A stretch of DNA of 64,000 nucleotides from contig NZ_JARANV010000002.1 in the NCBI RefSeq assembly GCF_029889845.1, positions 124,001-188,000 on the forward strand. The letters are read 5' to 3'. Numbering within the stretch: the stretch's first letter is position 1; each line of letters starts with the position of its first letter. Position numbers and translations under genes: made by a program. Below the pieces are notes generated by a model. The model had not been told where the DNA came from. It saw only the letters and a program-made list of their open reading frames with translations, and ran no database searches. Below, piece by piece: positions 1 to 8,111 of the stretch. This DNA comes from Halomonas sp. 25-S5 (GTDB lineage: Bacteria > Pseudomonadota > Gammaproteobacteria > Pseudomonadales > Halomonadaceae).

Positions 1-278
1 ACTACCGCTGGGGCGGGGACGTGGCCATCACATTCGATCGGGCGCCCGACTTCGGCCGGCTTGGCAGCAACGTCTATTACGCTCAGGGCTACTCCGGACA
101 TGGAATGGCCCTGGCGGGGCTGGCGGGCAAGCTGTTGGCCGAGGCTATCGCCGGGCAGAGCGAACGCTTCGACGTCTTTGCCTCCATGCCCCACCGGCAC
201 TTTCCGGGCGGTGCCCTGCTGCGCAAGCCCCTGCTGGTGCTGGCCACCAACTTCTACAAACTGCGAGACCGGCTGTGA
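1..278 (+). CDS. PuuB-like FAD-dependent oxidoreductase, C-terminal part only
   Basis: The reading frame is open from the left edge and ends at 278, so only about the last 90 residues are present. It is homologous to the C-terminus of the complete oxidoreductase at 5702-6994: both share the NVYYAQGYSGHG motif, which contributes to FAD binding in the DAO family, then an ERFD.FA segment and a FPGG-LLR stretch. The family includes gamma-glutamylputrescine oxidase (PuuB), which oxidises the free amino end of gamma-glutamylputrescine to the aldehyde. It lies 32 bases upstream of potA on the same strand and so probably belongs to the same polyamine operon. The substrate cannot be fixed from the fragment. 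An internal ATG at 21 is not the true start. Confidence 0.85.
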   Translation, partial: YRWGGDVAITFDRAPDFGRLGSNVYYAQGYSGHGMALAGLAGKLLAEAIAGQSERFDVFASMPHRHFPGGALLRKPLLVLATNFYKLRDRL

Positions 279-310
279 ACCGGGCCATCGAGAACCGAGA
301 GGGCACGCCC

Positions 311-1438
311 ATGAGCGACACCATCGCGACGGAAGCCACCGAGTCACCGGGAGCGCGCCCGGCTGGGGAGACGACGCAAGCCGAGGCGACCCGAGAGGCC
401 TCCTCCATCGAGATGAAGGGCCTGCACAAGCGCTTCGGCCGCGACACCGTGGCACTGGACGGCGTGGATCTGACCATCGAACCTGGCGAGTTCTTTACCC
501 TGCTCGGCCCCTCGGGCTGTGGCAAGACGACCTTGCTGCGCATCCTCGCCGGCCTCGAGGAGGCCGACGATGGCCGCCTCGCCATCGGCGGCAGGGACAT
601 CACCGAGGTGCCGCCCCACAAGCGCAGCGTCAATACCGTCTTCCAGTCTTACGCGCTCTTCCCGCATCTGTCCGTACGCGAGAATCTGGCTTTCGGCCTC
701 AAGATGCGCGGCATGTCCCCCGCGAGACGCGAGGCCCGTGTGGCGAAGATCGCCGAGTTCATCCAACTGGGCGATCTGGTGGACCGTCGCATCGACCAGC
801 TCTCCGGTGGTCAGCGCCAGCGCATCGCACTTGCCCGCGCCCTGGTCAACGAGCCCGACGTGCTGCTGCTCGACGAACCCCTCTCGGCCCTGGACGCCGG
901 CCTGCGTAGCCAGTTGCAGGTGGAGCTCTTGCGCGTCCAGAAGCGGCTGGGGATGACCTTCGTCTTCGTCACCCACGACCAGCAGGAGGCGATGGTGATG
1001 TCGGATCGCATCGCCGTGCTGAACGGCGGGGTCATCCAGCAGGTCGGGCCGCCTCGCCAGGTCTACGAACATCCGGTGAATGCCTTCGTCGCCCGTTTCA
1101 TGGGCCACGACAACCTCTACCCGATTACCGCTCGCGACGGCGACCGGCTGACCACGTCGCTGGGCGAACTCACCGCCGAGGAGGCCGGGCAGGGCGAGCT
1201 CTTGCTGATCCGTCCCGAGACCCTGGACCTGCTGCCCGGCGAGGTGGCGGGCGAGAACCACCTGCCCGCCGTGGTAAGCGAGCGGCTCTACCGCGGCAGC
1301 CATGCCGAGTATCGCCTCGAGATCGGCGCAAGCACCCTGCAGGCAACCCTCAACAACCGGGGCAGGCACCTGCCCGAGGTGGGGGACCGGGTCACGGTCT
1401 CGGTGGCCCCCGAAGACCTTGTCACCCTGAGCGAGTGA
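311..1438 (+). CDS. potA: Polyamine ABC transporter ATP-binding protein
   Basis: A 375-residue ABC ATPase that powers import of spermidine or putrescine with the two permeases and the binding protein that follow. Walker A GPSGCGKT lies at residues 66-73, followed by the Q-loop, the signature LSGGQRQR, Walker B VLLLDEP and the switch histidine in VTHDQQEA. About 100 C-terminal residues form the TOBE regulatory domain typical of PotA/PotG. The start at 311 is preferred over an in-frame start at 275 because a GAGAGG ribosome site precedes it and the upstream extension is unlike the family. A roughly 30-residue low-complexity N-terminus precedes the ATPase domain. Ten bases separate it from potB. 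PotABCD and PotFGHI types cannot be told apart by eye. Confidence 0.93.
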   Translation: MSDTIATEATESPGARPAGETTQAEATREASSIEMKGLHKRFGRDTVALDGVDLTIEPGEFFTLLGPSGCGKTTLLRILAGLEEADDGRLAIGGRDITEVPPHKRSVNTVFQSYALFPHLSVRENLAFGLKMRGMSPARREARVAKIAEFIQLGDLVDRRIDQLSGGQRQRIALARALVNEPDVLLLDEPLSALDAGLRSQLQVELLRVQKRLGMTFVFVTHDQQEAMVMSDRIAVLNGGVIQQVGPPRQVYEHPVNAFVARFMGHDNLYPITARDGDRLTTSLGELTAEEAGQGELLLIRPETLDLLPGEVAGENHLPAVVSERLYRGSHAEYRLEIGASTLQATLNNRGRHLPEVGDRVTVSVAPEDLVTLSE

Positions 1439-1448
1439 GGAGACGCAC

Positions 1449-2372
1449 ATGGCCTACACCGGCGTAACGCCCTCCGCCCGCAGCCGTGGCATGGTGCGGG
1501 AATCACGGCACCTGCTGTTCACCGTGGCCCCGGGGGCCACCTGGATCGTCATCTTCCTGGTGCTGCCCAGCGCCTACCTGATGGGCGTGGCCTTCATGAC
1601 CAACGGCCCCTATGGCCTGCCGGAGATGCCGCTGTCGCTGGAGTCCTTCCGGCGCCTGGCGGGCTTCGGTTTCCTGGGCTGGAGCCCCGGCAACCTCTAT
1701 ACCCTGCTGCGCTCGCTGTGGCAGACGCTGGTTTCCACCGGCCTGGTGGTGGTCGTCGCCTATCCCATCGCCTACTACATCAGCACCTGCCGCGCCAGAT
1801 GGCGGCCGATCATGCTGCTGCTGGTAGTGGTGCCGAGCTGGACCAACCAGGTGATCCGCACCTTCGGCTGGATGAACCTGCTCGCCCCGGGCACGCCGCT
1901 GTCCAACCTGGCCGAGAGCCTCGGTTTCATTGCCCCCAACATGGGGCTCTACCCGTCGAACTTCGCGGTGACCCTGGGCCTGGTCTACAACTTCCTGCCG
2001 TTCATGGTGTTGCCGCTCTACGCCGCCTTCGAGAAGCTCGACACCGCCCAGGTGGAGGCCGCCCAGGACCTCTTCGCCTCGCCGGTGCGGGCCTTCTGGC
2101 ACGCCGTCTTCCCCCAGACCCTGCCGGGGCTGCTGGCCGGCATCGTGCTGGTGGCGATCCCTGCCTTCGGCATGTACGTGATCCCCGAGCTGCTCGGCGG
2201 CGGCAAGGGCATGATGCTCGGCAACCTGGTGGCCAACCAGTTCGCCGGCGGGGCCAACTGGCCGCTGGGCGCGGCTGGCGCGATCCTGATGCTGATCGCC
2301 ACCTTCGTGGGGCTGTTCGCCATGCGTCGCATCGGCAAACGCCTGGGTGGCGGCGAGGAGGTGGTGATATGA
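1449..2372 (+). CDS. potB: Polyamine ABC transporter permease (PotB/PotH type)
   Basis: A 307-residue inner-membrane permease with about six hydrophobic segments and a cytoplasmic EAA loop (EAAQDLFASPVRAFWHAVFP) that docks the ATPase. The first membrane segment, around residues 24-45, follows a basic cytoplasmic tail. The start at 1449 has a GTGAGGAGA ribosome site. The stop overlaps the start of the next permease (ATGA), a sign of translational coupling. Family knowledge: one of two different permease subunits forming the pore of a polyamine importer. The order ATPase, permease, permease, binding protein supports the call. Confidence 0.92.
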   Translation: MAYTGVTPSARSRGMVRESRHLLFTVAPGATWIVIFLVLPSAYLMGVAFMTNGPYGLPEMPLSLESFRRLAGFGFLGWSPGNLYTLLRSLWQTLVSTGLVVVVAYPIAYYISTCRARWRPIMLLLVVVPSWTNQVIRTFGWMNLLAPGTPLSNLAESLGFIAPNMGLYPSNFAVTLGLVYNFLPFMVLPLYAAFEKLDTAQVEAAQDLFASPVRAFWHAVFPQTLPGLLAGIVLVAIPAFGMYVIPELLGGGKGMMLGNLVANQFAGGANWPLGAAGAILMLIATFVGLFAMRRIGKRLGGGEEVVI

Positions 2373-3166
2373 GAAAGCGCACGCTCAAGCGCGGCCTGAC
2401 CGGCTTCTGGTGGTTCACTCTGGCCTTCCTGTATCTGCCGCTCGCCGTGGTGGTGCTGTTCTCCTTCAATGCCTCCAACAGTGCGGCCACCTTCACCGGC
2501 ATCTCGCTGCGCTGGTATGGCCGCCTGATGGGCAACGAAGAGATCCTCTCGGCCTTCGCCAACAGCATGATCCTGGCGATCACTTCGTCGGTGATCGCGC
2601 TGGGGGTCGGCTGCCTGATCGGCTACGGCATGTATCGCCATCGCCACCGCAAGCTGGGGTGGCTGATCGTGCTGATCTACCTGCCCATCGTGCTGCCCGA
2701 CATCGTCTTCGGTATCTCGGAGATGACCTTCTTCGTGCAGATCCATCGCCTGACGGGATTGCTGCAGCCGGGCCTCGGCACCATGATCATCGCCCACATC
2801 ACCTTCCAGATCCCCTTCGTGGCGCTGATCGTCTACTCGCGCTTCGTGGGTCTGGATCCGACGCTCTTCGAGGCCGCCAAGGATCTCTACGCCACGCCGG
2901 TCAAGCGGGTCGTGCATTTCATGCTTCCGACCATCAAGCCAGCGTTGATCTCGGCGTTCTTCCTCTCCTTTACGCTGTCGGTGGATGACTTCGTGATCAG
3001 TTTCTTCACCGCGGGGCCGGAGAGCGCGACCCTGCCCATCTACATCTGGGGAGCGATCAAGAAGGGCGTGTCGCCCGAGATCAATGCCATCGCCACGCTG
3101 ATGATCGGCGCGGTGGCCCTTGCCGCCCTCATCAGTCTGGTGTTCAGCCGTCGCCGGCAGGCATGA
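2369..3166 (+). CDS. potC: Polyamine ABC transporter permease (PotC/PotI type)
   Basis: A 265-residue second permease. The ATG at 2369 overlaps the potB stop by four bases. The open frame extends far upstream through potB, but that part has no permease character. The protein begins with a basic MRKRTLKR tail, then a membrane segment rich in FLYLPLAVVVLFSFN, the typical PotC/PotI opening. The EAA loop reads EAAKDLYATPVKRVVHFMLP. About six membrane segments are visible. It pairs with PotB in the membrane. A 42-base gap with a good ribosome site leads to the binding-protein gene. Confidence 0.93.
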   Translation: MRKRTLKRGLTGFWWFTLAFLYLPLAVVVLFSFNASNSAATFTGISLRWYGRLMGNEEILSAFANSMILAITSSVIALGVGCLIGYGMYRHRHRKLGWLIVLIYLPIVLPDIVFGISEMTFFVQIHRLTGLLQPGLGTMIIAHITFQIPFVALIVYSRFVGLDPTLFEAAKDLYATPVKRVVHFMLPTIKPALISAFFLSFTLSVDDFVISFFTAGPESATLPIYIWGAIKKGVSPEINAIATLMIGAVALAALISLVFSRRRQA

Positions 3167-3208
3167 GCCGGCCAACCCTTCCCTTAGGGGAAACGAGGAG
3201 AGTCCGAG

Positions 3209-4273
3209 ATGACAATCAACAAGACCGCACTTGCCCTGTCCGTCGGCGCTGCGTTGCTGGCCGGCAGCGTCCAGGCCCAGGAGAACAAGCTTTACCTGTT
3301 CAACTGGACCGAATACATGGACCCCGAGATCATCGAGGCCTTCGAGGAGAAGTACGACGTCGACGTCGTGCAGAACTACTTCAACTCGCTGCCCGAGATG
3401 TTCGCCAAGCTCAATGCCGGCGGGGTCTCGCAGTACGACATCATCGTGCCGTCCAACTACTATGTGCCGCGTCTGATCCAGACCGGCCTGGTGCAGAAGC
3501 TCGACAAGTCGAAGCTCGATAATCTCGACAACGTCATGCAGCAGTTCCAGGATCCGGCCTACGACCCGGGGGCCGAGTACACCGCCCCCTACCAGTGGGG
3601 CACCACCGGGGTGGTCTACAACACCGAGACCTTCCCAGACGCGCCCAAGAGCTGGTCGCTGCTGTTCGATCCCGAGGTCAATCCCGACCATCCCTTCGCC
3701 CTGATGGGCGATGGCCAGGTGAGCCTCGGTGGCGCCTGCGCCTACCTGGGGCACGGCTACGACTGCACCGATCCTGAGGCCTGGAAGGAGGCCGCGCGCC
3801 TGCTGATCGACACCAAGGGGCGCGACACCTTCAGCGGCTTTACCGATGGCACCCCGGCGCTGCAGCAGCTGGCCCGCGGCGTCACCCATGTGGGGCTCTC
3901 CTACAATGGCGACTACCTCTTCTTCAAGGATGAGAACCCGGAGTCCTTCGAGAACCTCGCGTTCATGATCCCCGACGAGGGCGCCGAGATGTGGGTGGAC
4001 TCGATGCTCATCCCCGCCAAGGCCCCCAACCCGGACATGGCGCACAAGTTCATCGACTTCATCCTCGACGCCGAGGTGGGCGCCCAGCTCTCCAACTACA
4101 ACTACTACGCCAGCCCCAATGCGGCCGCCAAGCCCTACCTGGACGCGGTGCTGATCGAGCCGCCTGTCCAGCCCAGTGAGGCGGACATGGAGCGACTGCG
4201 CTTCACCCCCAGCCTGGAAGGCGATGCCCTGCAGACCTTCCAGCAGCTGTGGTCCGAGGTCCAGTCTCGCTGA
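3209..4273 (+). CDS. potD: Polyamine-binding periplasmic protein
   Basis: A 354-residue secreted substrate-binding protein. An N-terminal signal peptide (basic MTINK, hydrophobic core, AQA-like cleavage near residue 23 in SVQAQ) is followed by NKLYLFNWTEYMDPEII, the opening of PotD/PotF/SpuD proteins that forms part of the polyamine pocket. Length matches the family (about 350-370). The start is supported by AACGAGGAGAG upstream. It delivers putrescine or spermidine to PotBC. A perfect GC hairpin follows the stop and may set the level of the downstream ligase transcript. Putrescine and spermidine specificity cannot be separated by eye. Confidence 0.93.
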   Translation: MTINKTALALSVGAALLAGSVQAQENKLYLFNWTEYMDPEIIEAFEEKYDVDVVQNYFNSLPEMFAKLNAGGVSQYDIIVPSNYYVPRLIQTGLVQKLDKSKLDNLDNVMQQFQDPAYDPGAEYTAPYQWGTTGVVYNTETFPDAPKSWSLLFDPEVNPDHPFALMGDGQVSLGGACAYLGHGYDCTDPEAWKEAARLLIDTKGRDTFSGFTDGTPALQQLARGVTHVGLSYNGDYLFFKDENPESFENLAFMIPDEGAEMWVDSMLIPAKAPNPDMAHKFIDFILDAEVGAQLSNYNYYASPNAAAKPYLDAVLIEPPVQPSEADMERLRFTPSLEGDALQTFQQLWSEVQSR

Positions 4274-4280
4274 GCGCAGG

Positions 4281-4303
4281 GCCCCCGGCATCGGGCCGGG
4301 GGC
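4281..4303 (+). terminator. GC hairpin between potD and puuA
   Basis: A perfect 9-bp inverted repeat (GCCCCCGGC / GCCGGGGGC) with a 5-base loop sits eight bases after the potD stop. No T-run follows, so it is either a weak terminator or a 3'-end stabiliser that gives the binding protein more transcript than downstream genes, a common arrangement in ABC operons. Confidence 0.5.
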
Positions 4304-4330
4304 TCGCCATTCCGAGCAAGGAAATTTCCC

Positions 4331-5698
4331 ATGAGTAACCGACAGGAGCAGCCGCTCCTCAACGACTGGTTCCAGAGTTACGGCATCACCGAGGTCGAGT
4401 GCCTGGTCAGCGACCTGACCGGCATCCTCAAGGGCAAGATCATGCCCGCCGGCAAGTACCTCAACGGTGGCCGCCCGCGGCTTCCCGACTCGATCTTCAT
4501 CCAGACCGTCACTGGCGGCTATCCGGACGACGAGGACATCCGCTTCTGGAATCCCGCCGAACGGGACATGGAACTGGTGCCCGATGCGAATGCCATCTAT
4601 CTGGTGCCCTGGGCCGAGGATCCCACGGCACAGATCATCCATGACTGCTTCTACCTGACCGGCGAGCCGGTGGAGCTGGCGCCACGTTATGTGCTCAAGC
4701 GGGTGCTGGAGCTCTATGCCGCTCGCGGCTGGACGCCGGTGATCGCCCCGGAGGTGGAGTTCTACCTGGTCAAGACCAATACCGACTCCGACTACCCCCT
4801 GGAGCCGCCGATCGGTCGTACCGGTCGCCAGGAGAGCAGCCGCCAGTCGTTCTCCATCGACGCGGTCAACGAGTTCGATCCGCTGTTCGAGGAGATGTAC
4901 GACTACTGCGAGGCCATGAACCTGGACCTCGACACCCTGATCCACGAGGAGGGGGCCGGTCAGATGGAGGTCAACTTCCAGCACGGCGACCCTCTCTATC
5001 TGGCCGATCAGGTCGTGATGTTCAAGCGCACCCTGCGTGAGACCGCGCTGCGCCACGGCATGTATGCCACCTTCATGGCCAAGCCCATGGCCAATGAGCC
5101 GGGCAGCTCCATGCATATCCACCAGAGCCTCCTCGACGCCAAGGATGGGCACAATGTCTTCGCCGACGCGGACGGCCAGCCCAGTAAGCTATTCCACCAC
5201 TTCATCGGCGGCCTGCAGCGCTACCTGCCCGCGGTGATGCCGCTGCTGGCGCCCAACGTCAACTCCTACCGCCGGCTGATGCGCACCGAGACCAGCGGCT
5301 CGGCACCGATCAATGTGGAGTGGGGCATGGACAACCGCACGGTGGGGCTGCGGGTGCCGGTCTCCACCCCCGAGGCGACGCGGGTCGAGAACCGTCTGGC
5401 GGGCGCGGATGCCAACCCCTACCTGGTGATGGCGGCGTCGCTGGCCTGCGGCTATCTGGGCCTGATGGGACACCTCGAGGCGCGCCCGCCGATGGTGGGC
5501 TCCGCCTGGTCCGGCGGCAACAAGCTGCCCGACGACATCGGCCCGGCGCTGGACCTGCTGCACGACAGCCAGCCCCTGGCCGACATCCTCGGCGAGCGCT
5601 TCATCCATAGCTACCTGGCGGTCAAGCGTGCCGAGCATCGCGCCTACTTCCAAGTCATCAGCTCCTGGGAACGCGAGCATCTGTTGTTGAGGGTATGA
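4331..5698 (+). CDS. puuA: Gamma-glutamylpolyamine synthetase (glutamine synthetase family)
   Basis: A 455-residue glutamine synthetase-like ligase. Members of the PuuA/SpuI branch join glutamate to putrescine or another polyamine using ATP, the first step of the gamma-glutamyl route. Visible motifs are the beta-Grasp opening (ECLVSDLTGILKGK), the metal-binding EVEFYLVK, the MHIHQSL catalytic strand, the DNRTVGLR phosphate-binding segment, and ENRLAGADANPYL near the C-terminus. A GCAAGGAAA ribosome site precedes the ATG. Genes for uptake lie upstream and for the next oxidation step downstream (gap three bases), which supports a polyamine rather than ammonia substrate. It is one of three ligases of this family in the window (with 12058 and 25635). 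Confidence 0.88.
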   Translation: MSNRQEQPLLNDWFQSYGITEVECLVSDLTGILKGKIMPAGKYLNGGRPRLPDSIFIQTVTGGYPDDEDIRFWNPAERDMELVPDANAIYLVPWAEDPTAQIIHDCFYLTGEPVELAPRYVLKRVLELYAARGWTPVIAPEVEFYLVKTNTDSDYPLEPPIGRTGRQESSRQSFSIDAVNEFDPLFEEMYDYCEAMNLDLDTLIHEEGAGQMEVNFQHGDPLYLADQVVMFKRTLRETALRHGMYATFMAKPMANEPGSSMHIHQSLLDAKDGHNVFADADGQPSKLFHHFIGGLQRYLPAVMPLLAPNVNSYRRLMRTETSGSAPINVEWGMDNRTVGLRVPVSTPEATRVENRLAGADANPYLVMAASLACGYLGLMGHLEARPPMVGSAWSGGNKLPDDIGPALDLLHDSQPLADILGERFIHSYLAVKRAEHRAYFQVISSWEREHLLLRV

Positions 5699-5701
5699 CC
5701 C

Positions 5702-6994
5702 ATGTCCATGTCATTAATCAGTGATCACGCCGCGTCCTGGTACGCTGCCACCGCCAACGCCGCACCCGAGCGAGCTGCCCTGGAGGGCGAGGTAGCCTGC
5801 GACGTCTGCGTGGTGGGCGCCGGCTTCACCGGTATTTCCGCCGCCTTGCACCTGGCCGAGTGTGGCCTCTCGGTGGTGGTGCTGGAAGCGGTGAGGGTCG
5901 GCTATGGCGCCTCGGGTCGCAATGGTGGCCAGATCGTCAACAGCTACAGCCGCGACCTGGACGTCATCGAGGAGAAGTACGGCGCCGATACTGCCCGAGC
6001 CCTGGGCGACATGGCCTTCGAGGGCAACCGCATCATCCGCGAGCGGGTCGAGCGCTACGCCATCGACTGTGACCTCAAGGACGGCAATCTCTTCGCCGCC
6101 TGCAACGTCAGGCAGATGCAGGGGCTGCGCGAGCACAAGGCGCTGTGGGAGCGCTATGGCTATCGGGAGCTCGAACTGCTGGAAGGCGAGGCAGTGACGC
6201 GCGAGGTCAACTCCCAGCGCTACACCGGCGCCCTGGTGGACCACGGCGGCGGCCACCTGCACCCGCTCAACCTGGTGCTGGGCCAGGCGGCGGCCGTCGA
6301 GTCGCTGGGCGGGCGCATCTTCGAAGCGTCGCCGGTCACTGGCGTGGAGCACGGCGAGCCGGTGCTGGTGCGCACCGCCCGCGGCCGCGTGAGGGCCGAG
6401 CGGGTGGTGATGGCCGGCAATGCCTACCTCAAGGGCGTGCTGCCGGAGATCGAGGGCCGGTCGATGCCCTGCGGCACCCAGATCATCACCACCGAGCCGC
6501 TGGGCGAGGAGCGGGCCCGCGCCCTCATCCCCAATGGCCTGGCGGTGGAGGACTGCAACTATCTGCTCGACTATTACCGCCTCACCGCCGACAACCGACT
6601 GCTCTATGGCGGTGGCGTCAATTACGGCGGCAGCGACCCGGCCGACATCGAGGGTGTCATCCGGCCCAAGTTGCTCACGACCTTCCCGTCGCTCGACGAC
6701 GTCAAGGTGGACTTCGCCTGGAGCGGCACCTTCCTGATGACGCTCAACCGCCTGCCGCAGTTCGGGGTGGTCAACGACAACGTCTACTATGCCCAGGGCT
6801 ACTCGGGGCACGGCGTCACCTGTACCCACCTGGCCGGGCGGCTGATCGCCGAGGTGATGACGGGGCGCGAGGAACGCTTCGATGCCTTCGCCGGCCTGCC
6901 CCAGCTGCCGTTTCCCGGCGGCCGCCTGCTGCGGGTACCGCTGTCGGCCATCGGCGCATGGTACTACCAGACCCGCGACAAGCTCGGGGTCTGA
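5702..6994 (+). CDS. puuB: Gamma-glutamylputrescine oxidase-like FAD oxidoreductase
   Basis: A 430-residue DAO-family flavoprotein. The dinucleotide-binding GAGFTG lies at residues 39-44, the strand-end acidic residue E62 should bind the ribose of FAD, and ASGRNGGQ follows. The C-terminal NVYYAQGYSGHG completes the FAD site. Family role: oxidises gamma-glutamylputrescine to gamma-glutamyl-gamma-aminobutyraldehyde, releasing ammonia and peroxide. It starts three bases after the puuA stop, with GAGGGT upstream; a second in-frame ATG at 5708 is possible. It is the only complete PuuB in the window, beside the C-terminal part at 1-278 and the truncated copy at 24950-25390. Confidence 0.88.
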   Translation: MSMSLISDHAASWYAATANAAPERAALEGEVACDVCVVGAGFTGISAALHLAECGLSVVVLEAVRVGYGASGRNGGQIVNSYSRDLDVIEEKYGADTARALGDMAFEGNRIIRERVERYAIDCDLKDGNLFAACNVRQMQGLREHKALWERYGYRELELLEGEAVTREVNSQRYTGALVDHGGGHLHPLNLVLGQAAAVESLGGRIFEASPVTGVEHGEPVLVRTARGRVRAERVVMAGNAYLKGVLPEIEGRSMPCGTQIITTEPLGEERARALIPNGLAVEDCNYLLDYYRLTADNRLLYGGGVNYGGSDPADIEGVIRPKLLTTFPSLDDVKVDFAWSGTFLMTLNRLPQFGVVNDNVYYAQGYSGHGVTCTHLAGRLIAEVMTGREERFDAFAGLPQLPFPGGRLLRVPLSAIGAWYYQTRDKLGV

Positions 6995-7042
6995 GCACCC
7001 CCCCGTGCCTTGCCTCGGCGTTGGCCTCCTTGAACCCGGGAC

Positions 7043-7067
7043 AACGATCGATCCGTATAACGATCGA
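7043..7067. repeat. Direct repeat AACGATCGA, two copies
   Basis: The nonamer AACGATCGA occurs at 7043-7051 and 7059-7067, 16 bases apart, in the gap between the convergent puuB and rpiR-type genes. Each copy contains the palindrome CGATCG. It may be a protein-binding site or chance; there is no gene start nearby for it to control. Confidence 0.3.
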
Positions 7068-7089
7068 ATACCAGGCGAGGAGCTGGCGA

Positions 7090-7968
7090 TCAGGTGAACT
7101 TGCGGAAGAAATGGGTCATGTCGAACAATTCATCCAGTCGTTCATAGCGATCACGGGCTTCGGGCCAGCGCTGCTCCTGGACGGCGGCGATCATGGTTTC
7201 CAGCAGCATCATGGTCGCCACGCTGGAATCCCATCCTGAGGGAATCTCACCCCAGCAGTTGAAGGTGAAGTCGGCCAGTGACGAGATGGGGGATCCCCAC
7301 TGATCGGTGAATAGCACCACTCGCACGCCGCGCTTGCGCACCATTTCCGTGAGGCGCAGCAGGTTGGTCTCATAACGCCGGATATCGAAGATCAGCAGGG
7401 TTTCACCCGGCTCCATGTCCAGTACGTAATGTGGCCACGTGCCCGAAGACGAGGTCATGTGGGTCACGCGGGGGCGCACCGCCTGGAAATGCGTGAAGGC
7501 ATAATCGGCGAGCGCCTGGGTGATGCGCCCGCCGACAATGTAAAGCCGTCGGTCGGTATCGGCCAGTTGGCTGGTTGCCTGATCGAAGCGTTCCGTCTCG
7601 ATATGCGCAAAGGTCTGCTGCAGGTTGCTCGTGACCGCCTGAGCGAACCGGTTCAGCAGATGCGTTTCGGGGGCTTCGGATGACCAGTTGGCGCGCCTCT
7701 GGGTGGGCCCGACCCCCGTTGCCTCCAGCTCGCGCAAGAGGGCCTTGTGGAACTCCGGATAGCCCTTGAACCCCAGCTTCTTGACCATCCGCGCCACCGT
7801 GGGAGATGACACGCCCACCTTGCTCGCCACGATAGTGATCGAGGCGAGGCCTGCCGCTGGGTAGTTGTCGAGCAGCGCGTTGGCAAACTTTCGTTCCGAC
7901 TGCGTCAGCGCCGGGTAATGCTGCCGGATCAGTTCGCGCACGGTGGAGGTAGAGTCGGTGGTCGTCAT
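7090..7968 (-). CDS. RpiR/MurR-family transcriptional regulator
   Basis: A 292-residue regulator with an N-terminal RpiR-type helix-turn-helix (about residues 1-80; the recognition part includes SSPTVARMVKKLGFKGYPEF) and a C-terminal SIS sugar-phosphate-type domain (about 125-260; IVGGRITQALADY and LLIFDIRRYETN are the core strands). RpiR proteins sense a phosphorylated or other small-molecule ligand and control adjacent catabolic genes. It is divergent from the cluster starting at 8112, with 143 bases between, holding a sigma-70-like promoter and an inverted repeat. The obvious prediction is local control of that cluster. The ligand is unknown. Confidence 0.9.
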   Translation of the reverse strand: MTTTDSTSTVRELIRQHYPALTQSERKFANALLDNYPAAGLASITIVASKVGVSSPTVARMVKKLGFKGYPEFHKALLRELEATGVGPTQRRANWSSEAPETHLLNRFAQAVTSNLQQTFAHIETERFDQATSQLADTDRRLYIVGGRITQALADYAFTHFQAVRPRVTHMTSSSGTWPHYVLDMEPGETLLIFDIRRYETNLLRLTEMVRKRGVRVVLFTDQWGSPISSLADFTFNCWGEIPSGWDSSVATMMLLETMIAAVQEQRWPEARDRYERLDELFDMTHFFRKFT

Positions 7969-8042
7969 AACGCCCCCTTCATAACGAGTCCTCCGGCTAT
8001 GCCCGGGCCTTCGATTGCGGCTGCGGATCGACGTGGAAACGG

Positions 8043-8086
8043 TATTTGAAGAAATATTGACACAGTGGCTTTTCGACGTCTATATC
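8043..8086 (+). promoter_or_regulatory. Sigma-70-like promoter with adjacent inverted repeat
   Basis: TTGACA at 8057-8062 and TATATC at 8081-8086 are separated by 18 bases and point toward the gene at 8112. Directly upstream, TATTT-GAAG-AAATA (8043-8056) is a short inverted repeat abutting the -35 box, a reasonable operator for the divergent RpiR-type regulator. Read by eye, not tested. Confidence 0.5.
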
Positions 8087-8111
8087 TTTACAGGACCGTG
8101 GAGGAGTCCTG

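Noticed and set aside
2018..5152. A very long open frame (over 1000 codons) on the minus strand across potBC, potD and puuA
   Set aside because: It is antisense to four well-supported genes, its translation is rich in H, G, D and V with no family motif, and such frames are common in GC-rich DNA.
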